64,000 nt of DNA from an uncultured Draconibacterium sp. (GTDB lineage Bacteria > Bacteroidota > Bacteroidia > Bacteroidales > Prolixibacteraceae), in the NCBI RefSeq assembly GCF_963674925.1, contig NZ_OY771647.1:1193501-1257500 (forward strand). The letters run 5' to 3'. Positions 25,465 through 33,349 of the stretch are shown here, piece by piece. The notes under the pieces are model-generated. The model saw nothing but the letters and a program-made list of their open reading frames with translations, ran no database searches and was not told the origin of the DNA. Each line of letters begins with the position of its first letter. Within the stretch, counting starts at the first letter, position 1. A program made the translations under genes and the position numbers.

Positions 25465-27786
25465 ATGAAAAGAAAACTTATACTTTCTGCATTTTTATTA
25501 CTGACTTTTTTTCTTTCACAAGCGCAGCGCGAACAGGGCTCGTGGCAGGATTATCTTTCGTATAATAAAGCCAGCAAAATTGCGGTTTCGCCCAATAAAG
25601 TTTTCTGTGTTACCGAGGGCGGAATGTTTTATTACGACCTGGAAGACAACAGTGTAAATAAATTTGGCGGTGCCATTCAGTTGTCTGATTTTGGGGTAAA
25701 CACCATTGCTTACAGCGAGCAGAACCAGGTGCTGGTCATTGCTTATTCAAACAGTAACATCGATTTGCTTTACGATGATGGCGAGGTGGTTAACCTGTCG
25801 GATATAAAGCGAAAAACTATTGCAGGGAACAAGGTCATTAATAACATTTCTTTCTCGGAAAATGAGGCCTATCTGGCCTGTGGTTTTGGGATTGTTGTGT
25901 TGGATCTGGATCGCCAGGAAGTAAAAGATACTTATTATATAGGCGATGGAGGTTCGTCGTTGGAAGTGAATGATATTGAAACGGATAACAATTCAATTTT
26001 TGCCGCTACTAACCAGGGAATTTACCGGGCGGATAAAAATGATCCCAACCTGGCCAATTTTGCCAACTGGATTCATGTGGATGATATTCCGCATCCGGAC
26101 GGTATTTTTAATCATTTGGTATATCATGCGGGGAATGTAATTGCCAATTATGCCGCCGGAGAGTGGTATCAGGACGAAATGTATATGCTGAATAACGGAA
26201 CATGGGAGCCCTATAATCCTGAAATACGTTTTGCATTCGACCTGCAGAGTAACGGAAACTACCTCTGTATTGCCAGTCGCGATGTGGTTTTTATCATCGA
26301 TAGTAATCACTCGCAAATAGGACGGATTGACAGCTACAAATTTAATAACCGAACGGTAGAAAGTATCGCTCCAAAAAGTGCGGGTGTGTCGGCCGACGGT
26401 TCGGTTTGGATTGCTGACAACAAGGAAGTGCTGGTACGCTTTTACAGCGAAAGTTTTGAGCAAACCTTGCCTCCCGGACCGATTAATAACGACATGTATT
26501 TTGTTGGTGCTTTTAACTCGGAGATATGGATGAGCGCGGGAAGTACCAATGGGTATGTGAGCCCGGTTTTTCAGCGTTTTGGTAGCGATGGCTGGACCTA
26601 CTTTAACGATCAAACGCATCCCGAATTGAGTGGATTTCATAACATATTAGCCGTTGAAGTGGATCCCCGCGATCCGGATCATTTTTTTGTGGCCAGCTGG
26701 GGTGGTGGATTACTGGAATACCGTAACGATGAGCTGGTTGAACGTTATTATAACCTGAACAGCCCGCTGGAAACTGCCTTGCCCGAGCAACCTAACGAGC
26801 CGTTTACACGAGTTGGCGGTATGAGTTTCGACTCGGAAGGAAACCTGTGGATTACCAATGCCGAGTGCGCCCATAACTTACACAAATTAACGCCATCGGG
26901 CGAATGGGAGTCGTTTGAATTGCCCGAAATTGCCAACAGATACAATGTTTCTGATATTATTGTGAATGAAAACGATGATAAATGGATGCTCATTCCGGGT
27001 GGACATGATGCTTATGTGATCAATAAAACCGGCGACCAGAAAAAAAGACTGTTGGTGGAGACCTATTTCAGCAATGGTACCGACAATATTATAACCCCGA
27101 TGCATGATGTTTTCTCCATTGCTGAAGACCAAAATGGAGCCATTTGGATTGGTAGTGGGCAAGGCGTAGCCGTGTATAGCAGCCCGTCGCGAATATGGAA
27201 TTCGGATAATTTTTATGCCACACATCCGGGGCTTGATTTGAATGACGGCATTTACCATCCGCTGCTTGAAACAGAAACCGTTACTGCCATTGCAGTTGAT
27301 GGTGCTAACCGAAAATGGTTGGGAACACAAAACTCAGGAGTCTTTTTGGTATCGGAAACAGGCGAAGCGGAAGTGTTGCATTTCACTGCCGAAAACAGCC
27401 CGTTGCTTTCGAATACTATTCTGTCGATTGCCATCAATCAGAAAAATGGCGAGGTGTTTTTTGGAACCGACAAAGGACTGATCTCCTACCAGGGAGAAGC
27501 AACCGGAGGAGCAGACACGTATAGCGATGTTTATGTTTATCCAAATCCGGTGCGCGAAACCTACGATGGGCCGGTAACAGTTGCCGGATTAATTGAAAAT
27601 ACCGACGTAAAGATTACCGACATCACCGGCAATTTGGTATTCAAAACCACATCGTTTGGCGGACAGGCAGTTTGGGATGGAAAGAACCTGAACGGCAAGC
27701 GCGTAAAAACCGGAGTTTACCTGGTATTTTGTAACGATGAGAACGGGGAAGAAACCCACATTACAAAAATACTTTTCATCCATTGA
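25465..27786 (+). CDS. porZ: PorZ, type IX secretion attachment-complex propeller protein
   Basis: A 773-residue protein with signal peptide (end near SQAQ), two beta-propeller domains of regulator-propeller repeats (about 30-350 and 350-690; for instance NVLWITNAECAHN-like and GAIWIGSGQGVAVY blades) and a C-terminal type A sorting domain (about 690-773, with VYPNPVRE and KTGVYLV). This is the layout of PorZ, which in Porphyromonas gingivalis works with PorU, PorV and PorQ at the cell surface and presents A-LPS for attachment of cargo. It shows that the host has a T9SS, in line with the type A and B cargo further right. The start follows directly on rdgB. Confidence 0.88.
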   Translation: MKRKLILSAFLLLTFFLSQAQREQGSWQDYLSYNKASKIAVSPNKVFCVTEGGMFYYDLEDNSVNKFGGAIQLSDFGVNTIAYSEQNQVLVIAYSNSNIDLLYDDGEVVNLSDIKRKTIAGNKVINNISFSENEAYLACGFGIVVLDLDRQEVKDTYYIGDGGSSLEVNDIETDNNSIFAATNQGIYRADKNDPNLANFANWIHVDDIPHPDGIFNHLVYHAGNVIANYAAGEWYQDEMYMLNNGTWEPYNPEIRFAFDLQSNGNYLCIASRDVVFIIDSNHSQIGRIDSYKFNNRTVESIAPKSAGVSADGSVWIADNKEVLVRFYSESFEQTLPPGPINNDMYFVGAFNSEIWMSAGSTNGYVSPVFQRFGSDGWTYFNDQTHPELSGFHNILAVEVDPRDPDHFFVASWGGGLLEYRNDELVERYYNLNSPLETALPEQPNEPFTRVGGMSFDSEGNLWITNAECAHNLHKLTPSGEWESFELPEIANRYNVSDIIVNENDDKWMLIPGGHDAYVINKTGDQKKRLLVETYFSNGTDNIITPMHDVFSIAEDQNGAIWIGSGQGVAVYSSPSRIWNSDNFYATHPGLDLNDGIYHPLLETETVTAIAVDGANRKWLGTQNSGVFLVSETGEAEVLHFTAENSPLLSNTILSIAINQKNGEVFFGTDKGLISYQGEATGGADTYSDVYVYPNPVRETYDGPVTVAGLIENTDVKITDITGNLVFKTTSFGGQAVWDGKNLNGKRVKTGVYLVFCNDENGEETHITKILFIH

Positions 27787-27815
27787 TAGGGATTCAACAG
27801 CAGCTTAACTGAGTT

Positions 27816-28541
27816 ATGATTACGGCAACCGAAGGTATTGTTTTGCACACGATTAAATATGGCGAGAGTAGTGTTATTACCACTGTTTTTACCAAAGAAT
27901 TTGGCCGGCAAAGCTACCTGATAAATGCTGCCCGAAGCAGAAAGTCGAAAAATAAGGCCGGTTTGTTACAGCCCTTGTTTATGGTTGAACTGGAGGCATA
28001 CCAAAAGCAATCGCGCGACCTGCAGCGAATCAGGGCAATGAAAAGCCTGACCACCTATCAGGAAATTCCTTTTGACATTGTAAAATCCACACAAGCTATT
28101 TTTCTTGCCGAGGTGCTTTATAAAACCATCCACGAGCAGGAAAGTTACCCGGAACTGTTTGAGTTTATAAAAAACGCGTTGCTGTATCTTGATCTGATGG
28201 AAGAGGGCAAAACAAATTTTCATCTGTACTTCCTGTTTCATTTAACCGAGTACCTTGGTTTTATGCCCGACACTACACAAAGCGGTTTTGAAGGCTGGCT
28301 CGATTTGCAAAAGGGTGCAGTGGTACCTTTTGAGCCTTCGCACCCCATGTTTGTCAATAAGGAAGCAACGGCAGTTTTGGTACAACTGGCTTTGCTGAAA
28401 ATTAACGAACTGGATAGTTTGAAATTGAAACGCAGCATGCGCGATACGCTGCTAGCAAAGTTAGTGGATTATTACCGCCTGCATTTTGATACGCTGGGTG
28501 AAATAAAATCGCTGAAAGTGCTTCAGGAAGTTTTTTCCTGA
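27816..28541 (+). CDS. recO: DNA repair protein RecO
   Basis: A 241-residue RecO. The N-terminal OB-fold (residues 1-80, with GIVLHTIKYGESSVITTVFT and GRQSYLINAARS) is followed by a helical domain. RecO works with RecR to load RecA on SSB-coated single-stranded DNA. Cys residues of the zinc-finger seen in some RecO proteins are missing here, as in many Bacteroidota. Its last 19 bases overlap the convergent MEMO-AMMECR1 gene. Confidence 0.93.
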   Translation: MITATEGIVLHTIKYGESSVITTVFTKEFGRQSYLINAARSRKSKNKAGLLQPLFMVELEAYQKQSRDLQRIRAMKSLTTYQEIPFDIVKSTQAIFLAEVLYKTIHEQESYPELFEFIKNALLYLDLMEEGKTNFHLYFLFHLTEYLGFMPDTTQSGFEGWLDLQKGAVVPFEPSHPMFVNKEATAVLVQLALLKINELDSLKLKRSMRDTLLAKLVDYYRLHFDTLGEIKSLKVLQEVFS

Positions 28542-29953
28542 TCGTCCTTCACAATCACTACCTCATAGGTGTAAAGTTCAGCGGTTTTCCATCCGTCCCA
28601 GCCAATTCCGGCTTTGTTTTTTGCGCATCTTCCCAGAAATTCTTCTTTGCTCCAACCGGTTTTTTCAGCTACCTGCGGCAAAAAAGTACCCGAGTTAAAA
28701 CCACTTTTTATATAAATGCCGTGTTTCCCCAATTCAAATTCATCAATCGATTTAATCTTTTTCAGAGGCGTTAAAACCGAAACTTCCAGTGTCATATTGT
28801 CGAGCTCAGAAGGTTCAATCGGGTCGAAACGCTGGTCGTTTGTAGCCGAGACGGCAAAACGTTTAATCATTTCACGCAAGGTTTTTTCTCCCGCAAAACC
28901 ACCAATGCAGCCGCGTAATTCATTGTTGATATAGATGCTGATGAATGCACCGGCTTTCTGATTCAGGATGCTGTTATGGCTCCTTTTTTGCTTCTTTTCT
29001 TTTATGTCTTCACCCAAAAAACGGGCTATTGAATTTCGGGCCAGCTGCAGAATTTCCTGTTTTTCCGAAAGGCTGATTTCAAAAACAGGTTTTTCGTAAA
29101 CGCCAATAGCCCAGTAGCCCACCACGCGGTCTTTTTCGCCATAAAGTTTACTGTCGCCCGAGTTTTTGTAGGCCAGTTGTTTGAACTCAAAATCCCTTCC
29201 TTTGGTGAGATAAAGCAGCGTTAATACCGACGTCCAGCCGCACAACGAGGTGGCAAGATTGCCGATCTTCTTCTCCTTGTTCTTTTCAAGTGCTTTCAAC
29301 AGTTTGTTGGGTTTGTTTTTGCAAATGGCATCGGCGGTTAACTGGTCCGCCAACTTTGCATTTTCATAGCTTGGGTAGTGTGAAAAGTCGGTGCTGATAA
29401 CAAATAAATTGTCAGGTGTAAAATAGGGTCGCAGCGCTTTTGCCAGCTTCATGCAAATGCCGGTCGAGTGTGTTCCAAGAATAATAGGAACCAGTGTAAA
29501 GTTGTTTGACAAACGGTGTTGCAAAAACGGTAACTGCACCTCGAGACTGTGTTCGTAAAAGTGCGATTCATTATGATCGACAAAAATCGTTGATGAGGCC
29601 AGCAGTTGTTTCCCGATCTTTTTATTCACCGAAATCTCGCCCAGCGGAGTTTCATAATTTCCTTCGGTGTAAACTGCGGCTCCGCCAAAAGTGTAGCGGT
29701 GGCTCGATGCCAACACAAAAATACTCCGGTAGTTTTTATTTGCCGGAATTTGTTTGAAAGCGGCCGCTGCAATTTCTCCGCTATAAATGTAACCCGCATG
29801 CGGCGAAACAATAGCACGCAGCGGTTGCGAAGTTTTTACAGTAACGGCAGTGCTGAAAAGTTCTTCCAGCTCATTTCGTAAGGTGCTGGCGGATGAAGGG
29901 TAAAATTGTCCGGCCACTGCCGGCTCGCGGTTTTTGTTATTATTGAATATCAT
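28523..29953 (-). CDS. AmmeMemoRadiSam fusion protein: MEMO (B) plus AMMECR1 (A)
   Basis: One 476-residue protein joins two conserved families. Residues about 8-270 form the MEMO domain (REPAVAGQFYP, VSPHAGYIYSGEIAA, HSLEVQLPFLQ, ISTDFSHYPSY), with His/Asp/Cys of the putative metal site. Residues about 290-470 form AMMECR1 (LRGCIGGF, NDQRFDPI, LEVSVLTPL). In other bacteria these are separate AmmeMemoRadiSam A and B proteins next to a radical SAM gene, not present here. I use ATG 29953, which has AAGGAAGCT before it; the longer frame to 30034 adds an unlikely hydrophobic piece. The biochemical role is not settled. It overlaps recO by 19 bases at the 3' ends. Confidence 0.9.
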   Translation of the reverse strand: MIFNNNKNREPAVAGQFYPSSASTLRNELEELFSTAVTVKTSQPLRAIVSPHAGYIYSGEIAAAAFKQIPANKNYRSIFVLASSHRYTFGGAAVYTEGNYETPLGEISVNKKIGKQLLASSTIFVDHNESHFYEHSLEVQLPFLQHRLSNNFTLVPIILGTHSTGICMKLAKALRPYFTPDNLFVISTDFSHYPSYENAKLADQLTADAICKNKPNKLLKALEKNKEKKIGNLATSLCGWTSVLTLLYLTKGRDFEFKQLAYKNSGDSKLYGEKDRVVGYWAIGVYEKPVFEISLSEKQEILQLARNSIARFLGEDIKEKKQKRSHNSILNQKAGAFISIYINNELRGCIGGFAGEKTLREMIKRFAVSATNDQRFDPIEPSELDNMTLEVSVLTPLKKIKSIDEFELGKHGIYIKSGFNSGTFLPQVAEKTGWSKEEFLGRCAKNKAGIGWDGWKTAELYTYEVVIVKDDQEKTS

Positions 29954-30113
29954 AGCTTCCTTTCTGCTAAAAGGTAGTAATACTATTACGCAACTCAATG
30001 AAATTGGTTTGTGGATCTGTTTGTGAAGAAACATTTAAATAGCATTTGTTTTTGTGGACAGCGATTTTATAGGTGGAACAGATAACGTAAATTTACATGA
30101 ATACTAAAGCTGA

Positions 30114-30938
30114 ATGGAACTAAACAAGGTACATAGCGTTATTGATGTGCTGGCTGAAGCCGGAAGAGCAATCATAGAAGTGTATGAAAGTAACAACTTT
30201 GATGAGCAGCGTAAATCGGATAATACAGCAGTTACCCGGGCCGACAAAGCTTCGAGTAAGATTATCAATGCAGGCCTTGCACAAATATTCCCCGAAATTC
30301 CTGTTTTAGATGAAGAAACAAATTTCCCGGAGTACGAGATTCGTAAAACCTGGGAGAATTATTTTTTGGTTGATCCGCTGGATGGCACCAAGGAGTTTAT
30401 TAAACGAAACGGCGAATTCTGCATCAACATCGGATTGATTAACAAAACAGCTCCTATAAACGGATGGATTTATGAACCCTTGAAAGAAAAAGGCTGGTAT
30501 TGCGGTAAAGGTGGAGGTATTTATACGTTCGACAGCAAAGGGAATTTTAAAGAAATGCAGAAACCGGAGCCATACAACGGAAAAATAAGGGTGGCCACCA
30601 GTCGCTCGTTTTTTAAGCCCCGCGAAGCTGAACTGATCGAAAAAATGAAAGGCACTTTTGAGCTGGAGATATTACACTGCGGCAGTTCAAAAAAGCAAAT
30701 CGAGATCATAAAAGGAAATGCCGATATGTACCTGAAAGCAGGCCCTTGCTCTGAATGGGATACTGCACCCGGCCAGTTGATGGTGGAAGAATTTGGTGGC
30801 ACTGTTTTTCGTCAGGATACCTTCGAAACCATGGCTTACAACAAAGCCGATCTTATAAATCCGCACTTTGTAATGCTTAATGAAAGGCTTAATACACCTG
30901 AATTTGTTGCATTTATGCAGCAAATTATTCAGGAGTAG
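30114..30938 (+). CDS. cysQ: 3'(2'),5'-bisphosphate nucleotidase CysQ
   Basis: A 274-residue member of the inositol monophosphatase superfamily. CysQ removes the phosphate of 3'-phosphoadenosine 5'-phosphate left over from sulfate assimilation. Metal-binding motifs are visible: DEETNF (Glu), DPLDGTKEFIKRNGEF (two Asp and the CysQ-typical TKEF), and SEWDTAPGQLMVEEFGG (Asp). The KEF and RNGEF residues favour CysQ over inositol monophosphatase. It stands alone between the MEMO fusion and a small lipoprotein. Confidence 0.92.
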   Translation: MELNKVHSVIDVLAEAGRAIIEVYESNNFDEQRKSDNTAVTRADKASSKIINAGLAQIFPEIPVLDEETNFPEYEIRKTWENYFLVDPLDGTKEFIKRNGEFCINIGLINKTAPINGWIYEPLKEKGWYCGKGGGIYTFDSKGNFKEMQKPEPYNGKIRVATSRSFFKPREAELIEKMKGTFELEILHCGSSKKQIEIIKGNADMYLKAGPCSEWDTAPGQLMVEEFGGTVFRQDTFETMAYNKADLINPHFVMLNERLNTPEFVAFMQQIIQE

Positions 30939-31032
30939 TTCGCCGATTCCACTTTTCTTTCTGATAATTAAAGCCTAACTTGTTCGGGAAGAACGGGATC
31001 TTCTCTTTCGTGGAAATCAAAAACAAATAGAA

Positions 31033-31311
31033 ATGAAACGTACATTTATTTTATTGGCAGTGGTAGTAGCTGCAGCACTCCTTTTTGCCGGATGTGCAAC
31101 ACAATCGTTTGAAAACATTGGCGATCCTCCGGGATTCATAAAGGGCATTTTTCATGGTTTTATTTTGCTGTTTAGTTTTATAGCCAGTCTTTTTACCGAT
31201 TACGAAATTTATGCTTTCCCCAATGCCGGAGGCTGGTATAACTTTGGTTATCTTATTGGTGTGATGCTATTCTTTGGCGGTGGTGGTGCCGGTGCCAAAT
31301 GTAAAAAATAG
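31033..31311 (+). CDS. Small lipoprotein with membrane segments
   Basis: A 92-residue protein with lipobox LFAGC (Cys21), then CATQSFENIGDPPGFIKG, a hydrophobic helix (about 40-55), a short polar loop FTDYEIYAFPNAGG and a second helix rich in Gly (YLIGVMLFFGGGGAGAK). Similar small lipoproteins of this layout are common in bacteria, and their function is unknown. It precedes the SPOR lipoprotein gene by 139 bases on the same strand. Confidence 0.7.
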   Translation: MKRTFILLAVVVAAALLFAGCATQSFENIGDPPGFIKGIFHGFILLFSFIASLFTDYEIYAFPNAGGWYNFGYLIGVMLFFGGGGAGAKCKK

Positions 31312-31450
31312 ACTGCCCGGAAATAAATTTTTTAGTTGCGAACAACATGCTGTGCAAAACTTGCGTTTGATTACAAAAACGGACGCAGCTGTAATGCGTA
31401 TCTTCGTGTTAGATTTTAAACAGAAATACAGAAATAAAAATTTTAGACAG

Positions 31451-31948
31451 ATGAATAGGATAGTTGTTCTTTTAGCGATTCTTGCAATTACTGCATCTTC
31501 ATGTAAAATATTTCAAAAATCATCGGGTCAGGCCGAATCGGCCTATACCACCGACACCACTGCACCAACAAAAGTGTTTACCGTACCGGGTAGCGAAACA
31601 ACCACGCAGCCAACTGCTGTAACAAAACCCGAACCGGTAGCCGACGAAAAACCAATTGCAATACGCAAAGAGCAGGTTTCGTTTACCAGCGAAACCGATC
31701 AGACTGCTAATGCCGGGAATACTTTCTTTGTGATTTTGGGCTCGTTTAGCCAGTTAGACAACGCAAAAAATTACCGTACAACGCTTATCGATGAAGGTTT
31801 TACACCGATCATCCTGCACAGCGAAACCGGTTATTACCGTGTTTGTGTTAATTCGTACAAAAGCGAATCCGAAGCACGCGGAAGAGTAGCACAGGTGCGT
31901 AATGCTTTCCCAAAATACTCAGATGTTTGGCTTTTAATTAAAGAATAA
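31451..31948 (+). CDS. SPOR-domain lipoprotein
   Basis: A 165-residue lipoprotein starting at ATG 31451 (MNRIVVLL); the open frame upstream from 31274 overlaps the previous gene and hides the lipobox. Lipobox TASSC gives Cys18. A Thr/Pro-rich linker (20-85) leads to a SPOR domain (about 92-165: FFVILGSFSQLDNAKNYRTT ... YYRVCVNSYKSESEAR). SPOR domains bind septal peptidoglycan that lacks stem peptides, so it likely sits in the periplasm at the division site. A strong terminator follows at 31973. Confidence 0.9.
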   Translation: MNRIVVLLAILAITASSCKIFQKSSGQAESAYTTDTTAPTKVFTVPGSETTTQPTAVTKPEPVADEKPIAIRKEQVSFTSETDQTANAGNTFFVILGSFSQLDNAKNYRTTLIDEGFTPIILHSETGYYRVCVNSYKSESEARGRVAQVRNAFPKYSDVWLLIKE

Positions 31949-31972
31949 ACAATATTTCAAATTGATTTGAAG

Positions 31973-31996
31973 ACGCCGCTTTATGCGGCGTTTTTT
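31973..31996 (+). terminator. Rho-independent terminator after the SPOR gene
   Basis: ACGCCGC (31973-31979) pairs with GCGGCGT (31985-31991) around a five-base loop, followed by a T run. Confidence 0.85.
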
Positions 31997-32029
31997 GTTG
32001 TTGGAATCTTATACCGTTCTTTTGAGCGG

Positions 32030-32640
32030 TGAGTTATTCTTCAATGGGAAGAGAAGCCTCTGGTAAAGTCCAGAGTTATTCGCATTAAGGAAATTTAGGC
32101 CTTATCAGGCGGATTTTACTATTTGGCTTAGCCCAAATAGTAAACACAAAACCCAAGGCTGCGCCCGCTTCCCTCGGAAAAGCTACGCGATGCCAGCTAA
32201 AATTACTGAAACTTCCCGATGCTAAGATCGGGACAGGCAGTCGTGCCTTTTCAAACCTGCCTGCCGGCAGGCGGGCATCAGTAATTTTTTGACGCCGTCA
32301 CCGCTTGTATTCCGGCTCACCGGACGAGGCCAAGCTCCGATGTCGCTGACGTTGCATCAGTGGACGGCCTCTTTTGGTCGTTGCCCGGAGTTGAAGTAAA
32401 ACCTTAATGAGAGCGGGAAGCTCCGAGGAATCGAGGAGATCACCCGTCCGAATTTGGGTTTTACAAAAACGTAGGGGAAGGACCAAAAGCAGCCTTGAAT
32501 TTTCTGCTTCGTCTTTGCTTCAAGGCAAAGATGAAGGCCGCCGGCAGGCAGAAAGTCCGGTAGTTTCGGAGTCATTTCAAAATTAGAATCCACTGGAAAT
32601 AACATTTGATTTGCGGTGAGTACTGAATAGGAAAAGCTCT
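32030..32640. repeat. Structured non-coding element, probably a dispersed Bacteroidota repeat
   Basis: About 600 bases with higher GC than the flanks, no gene and many inverted repeats: AAAATTACTGA (32199-32209) with TCAGTAATTTT (32278-32288), enclosing TCCCGAT/ATCGGGA (32214-32233) and a near-perfect palindrome (32256-32275). Also GAGGCC/GGCCTC (32326-32371) and a 12-bp stem at 32507-32536 extended by TTTCTG/CAGAAA (32501-32554). The minus-strand frames in it (to 82 codons) look like chance frames in a conserved non-coding element. It may be a mobile element without genes or a structured RNA. Confidence 0.5.
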
Positions 32641-32844
32641 AGCGTTTAACAATTCAACGTGAATGGCGAAAGCCGCGACGCAAAACAAGATGATTTCCTT
32701 CGAATAACAATTCAATCCTTAAAAATTCTTTAAAATCAACAACAAAGGGTTTATCGGTGTTATATTTTCAGAATTTATTGGAAATCAGTATTACATTTGT
32801 AATCGTTGCAAAAAACGAATACCCATTCTAGAAAGAAAACATAT

Positions 32845-33270
32845 ATGTGTAAAGACGAAAAGCAGAAGTTATTGGATCAACGCTATCTGAAGATGGCCGA
32901 TATATGGTCGCAAAACTCGTACTGTAAACGCCGCCAGGTAGGTGCGTTAATTGTAAAGGATAAAATGATTATTTCTGACGGATACAACGGTACACCGTCG
33001 GGATTCGAAAATAATTGCGAAGACGAAGACAACAAAACAAAACCATACGTACTACATGCCGAGGCCAATGCCATTACAAAGGTGGCCAAGTCGGGTAACA
33101 GTAGCGACGGTGCCACTTTGTACGTCACTTCATCGCCTTGTTTAGAGTGTTCGAAACTGATTATTCAGGCCGGAATTAAACGTGTGGTGTTTACCGAGAG
33201 TTACCGCCTGGAAGATGGAATAAACCTGTTAAAACGTGCTGATATTGAAGTAAAGCAGGTGGATATATAA
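32845..33270 (+). CDS. dCMP deaminase
   Basis: A 141-residue zinc deaminase of the ComEB/dCMP deaminase family that makes dUMP for thymidylate synthesis. The zinc site is complete: HAEANAI (His and catalytic Glu) and SSPCLECSKL (two Cys). YNGTPSGF and NCEDE belong to the substrate region. The open frame can be read from a TTG at 32806, but ATG 32845 (MCKDEKQ) fits the family length. It stands 79 bases before the S41 protease gene, a neighbour pair often seen in Bacteroidota. Confidence 0.93.
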   Translation: MCKDEKQKLLDQRYLKMADIWSQNSYCKRRQVGALIVKDKMIISDGYNGTPSGFENNCEDEDNKTKPYVLHAEANAITKVAKSGNSSDGATLYVTSSPCLECSKLIIQAGIKRVVFTESYRLEDGINLLKRADIEVKQVDI

Positions 33271-33349
33271 GAGGGTAAACAGCCCGTGATAGACAATTAA
33301 AATAAGGCCGGGTTTCGTTATCAGCAATACTGGCCATTAAAGAAAGCCT

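Noticed and set aside
31274..31450. N-terminal extension of the SPOR lipoprotein
   Set aside because: It overlaps the previous gene and would bury the lipobox; ATG 31451 gives a proper lipoprotein signal.
32298..32605. Two minus-strand frames (62 and 82 codons) in the structured island
   Set aside because: They overlap in different frames, contain the inverted repeats and look like chance frames of a non-coding element.
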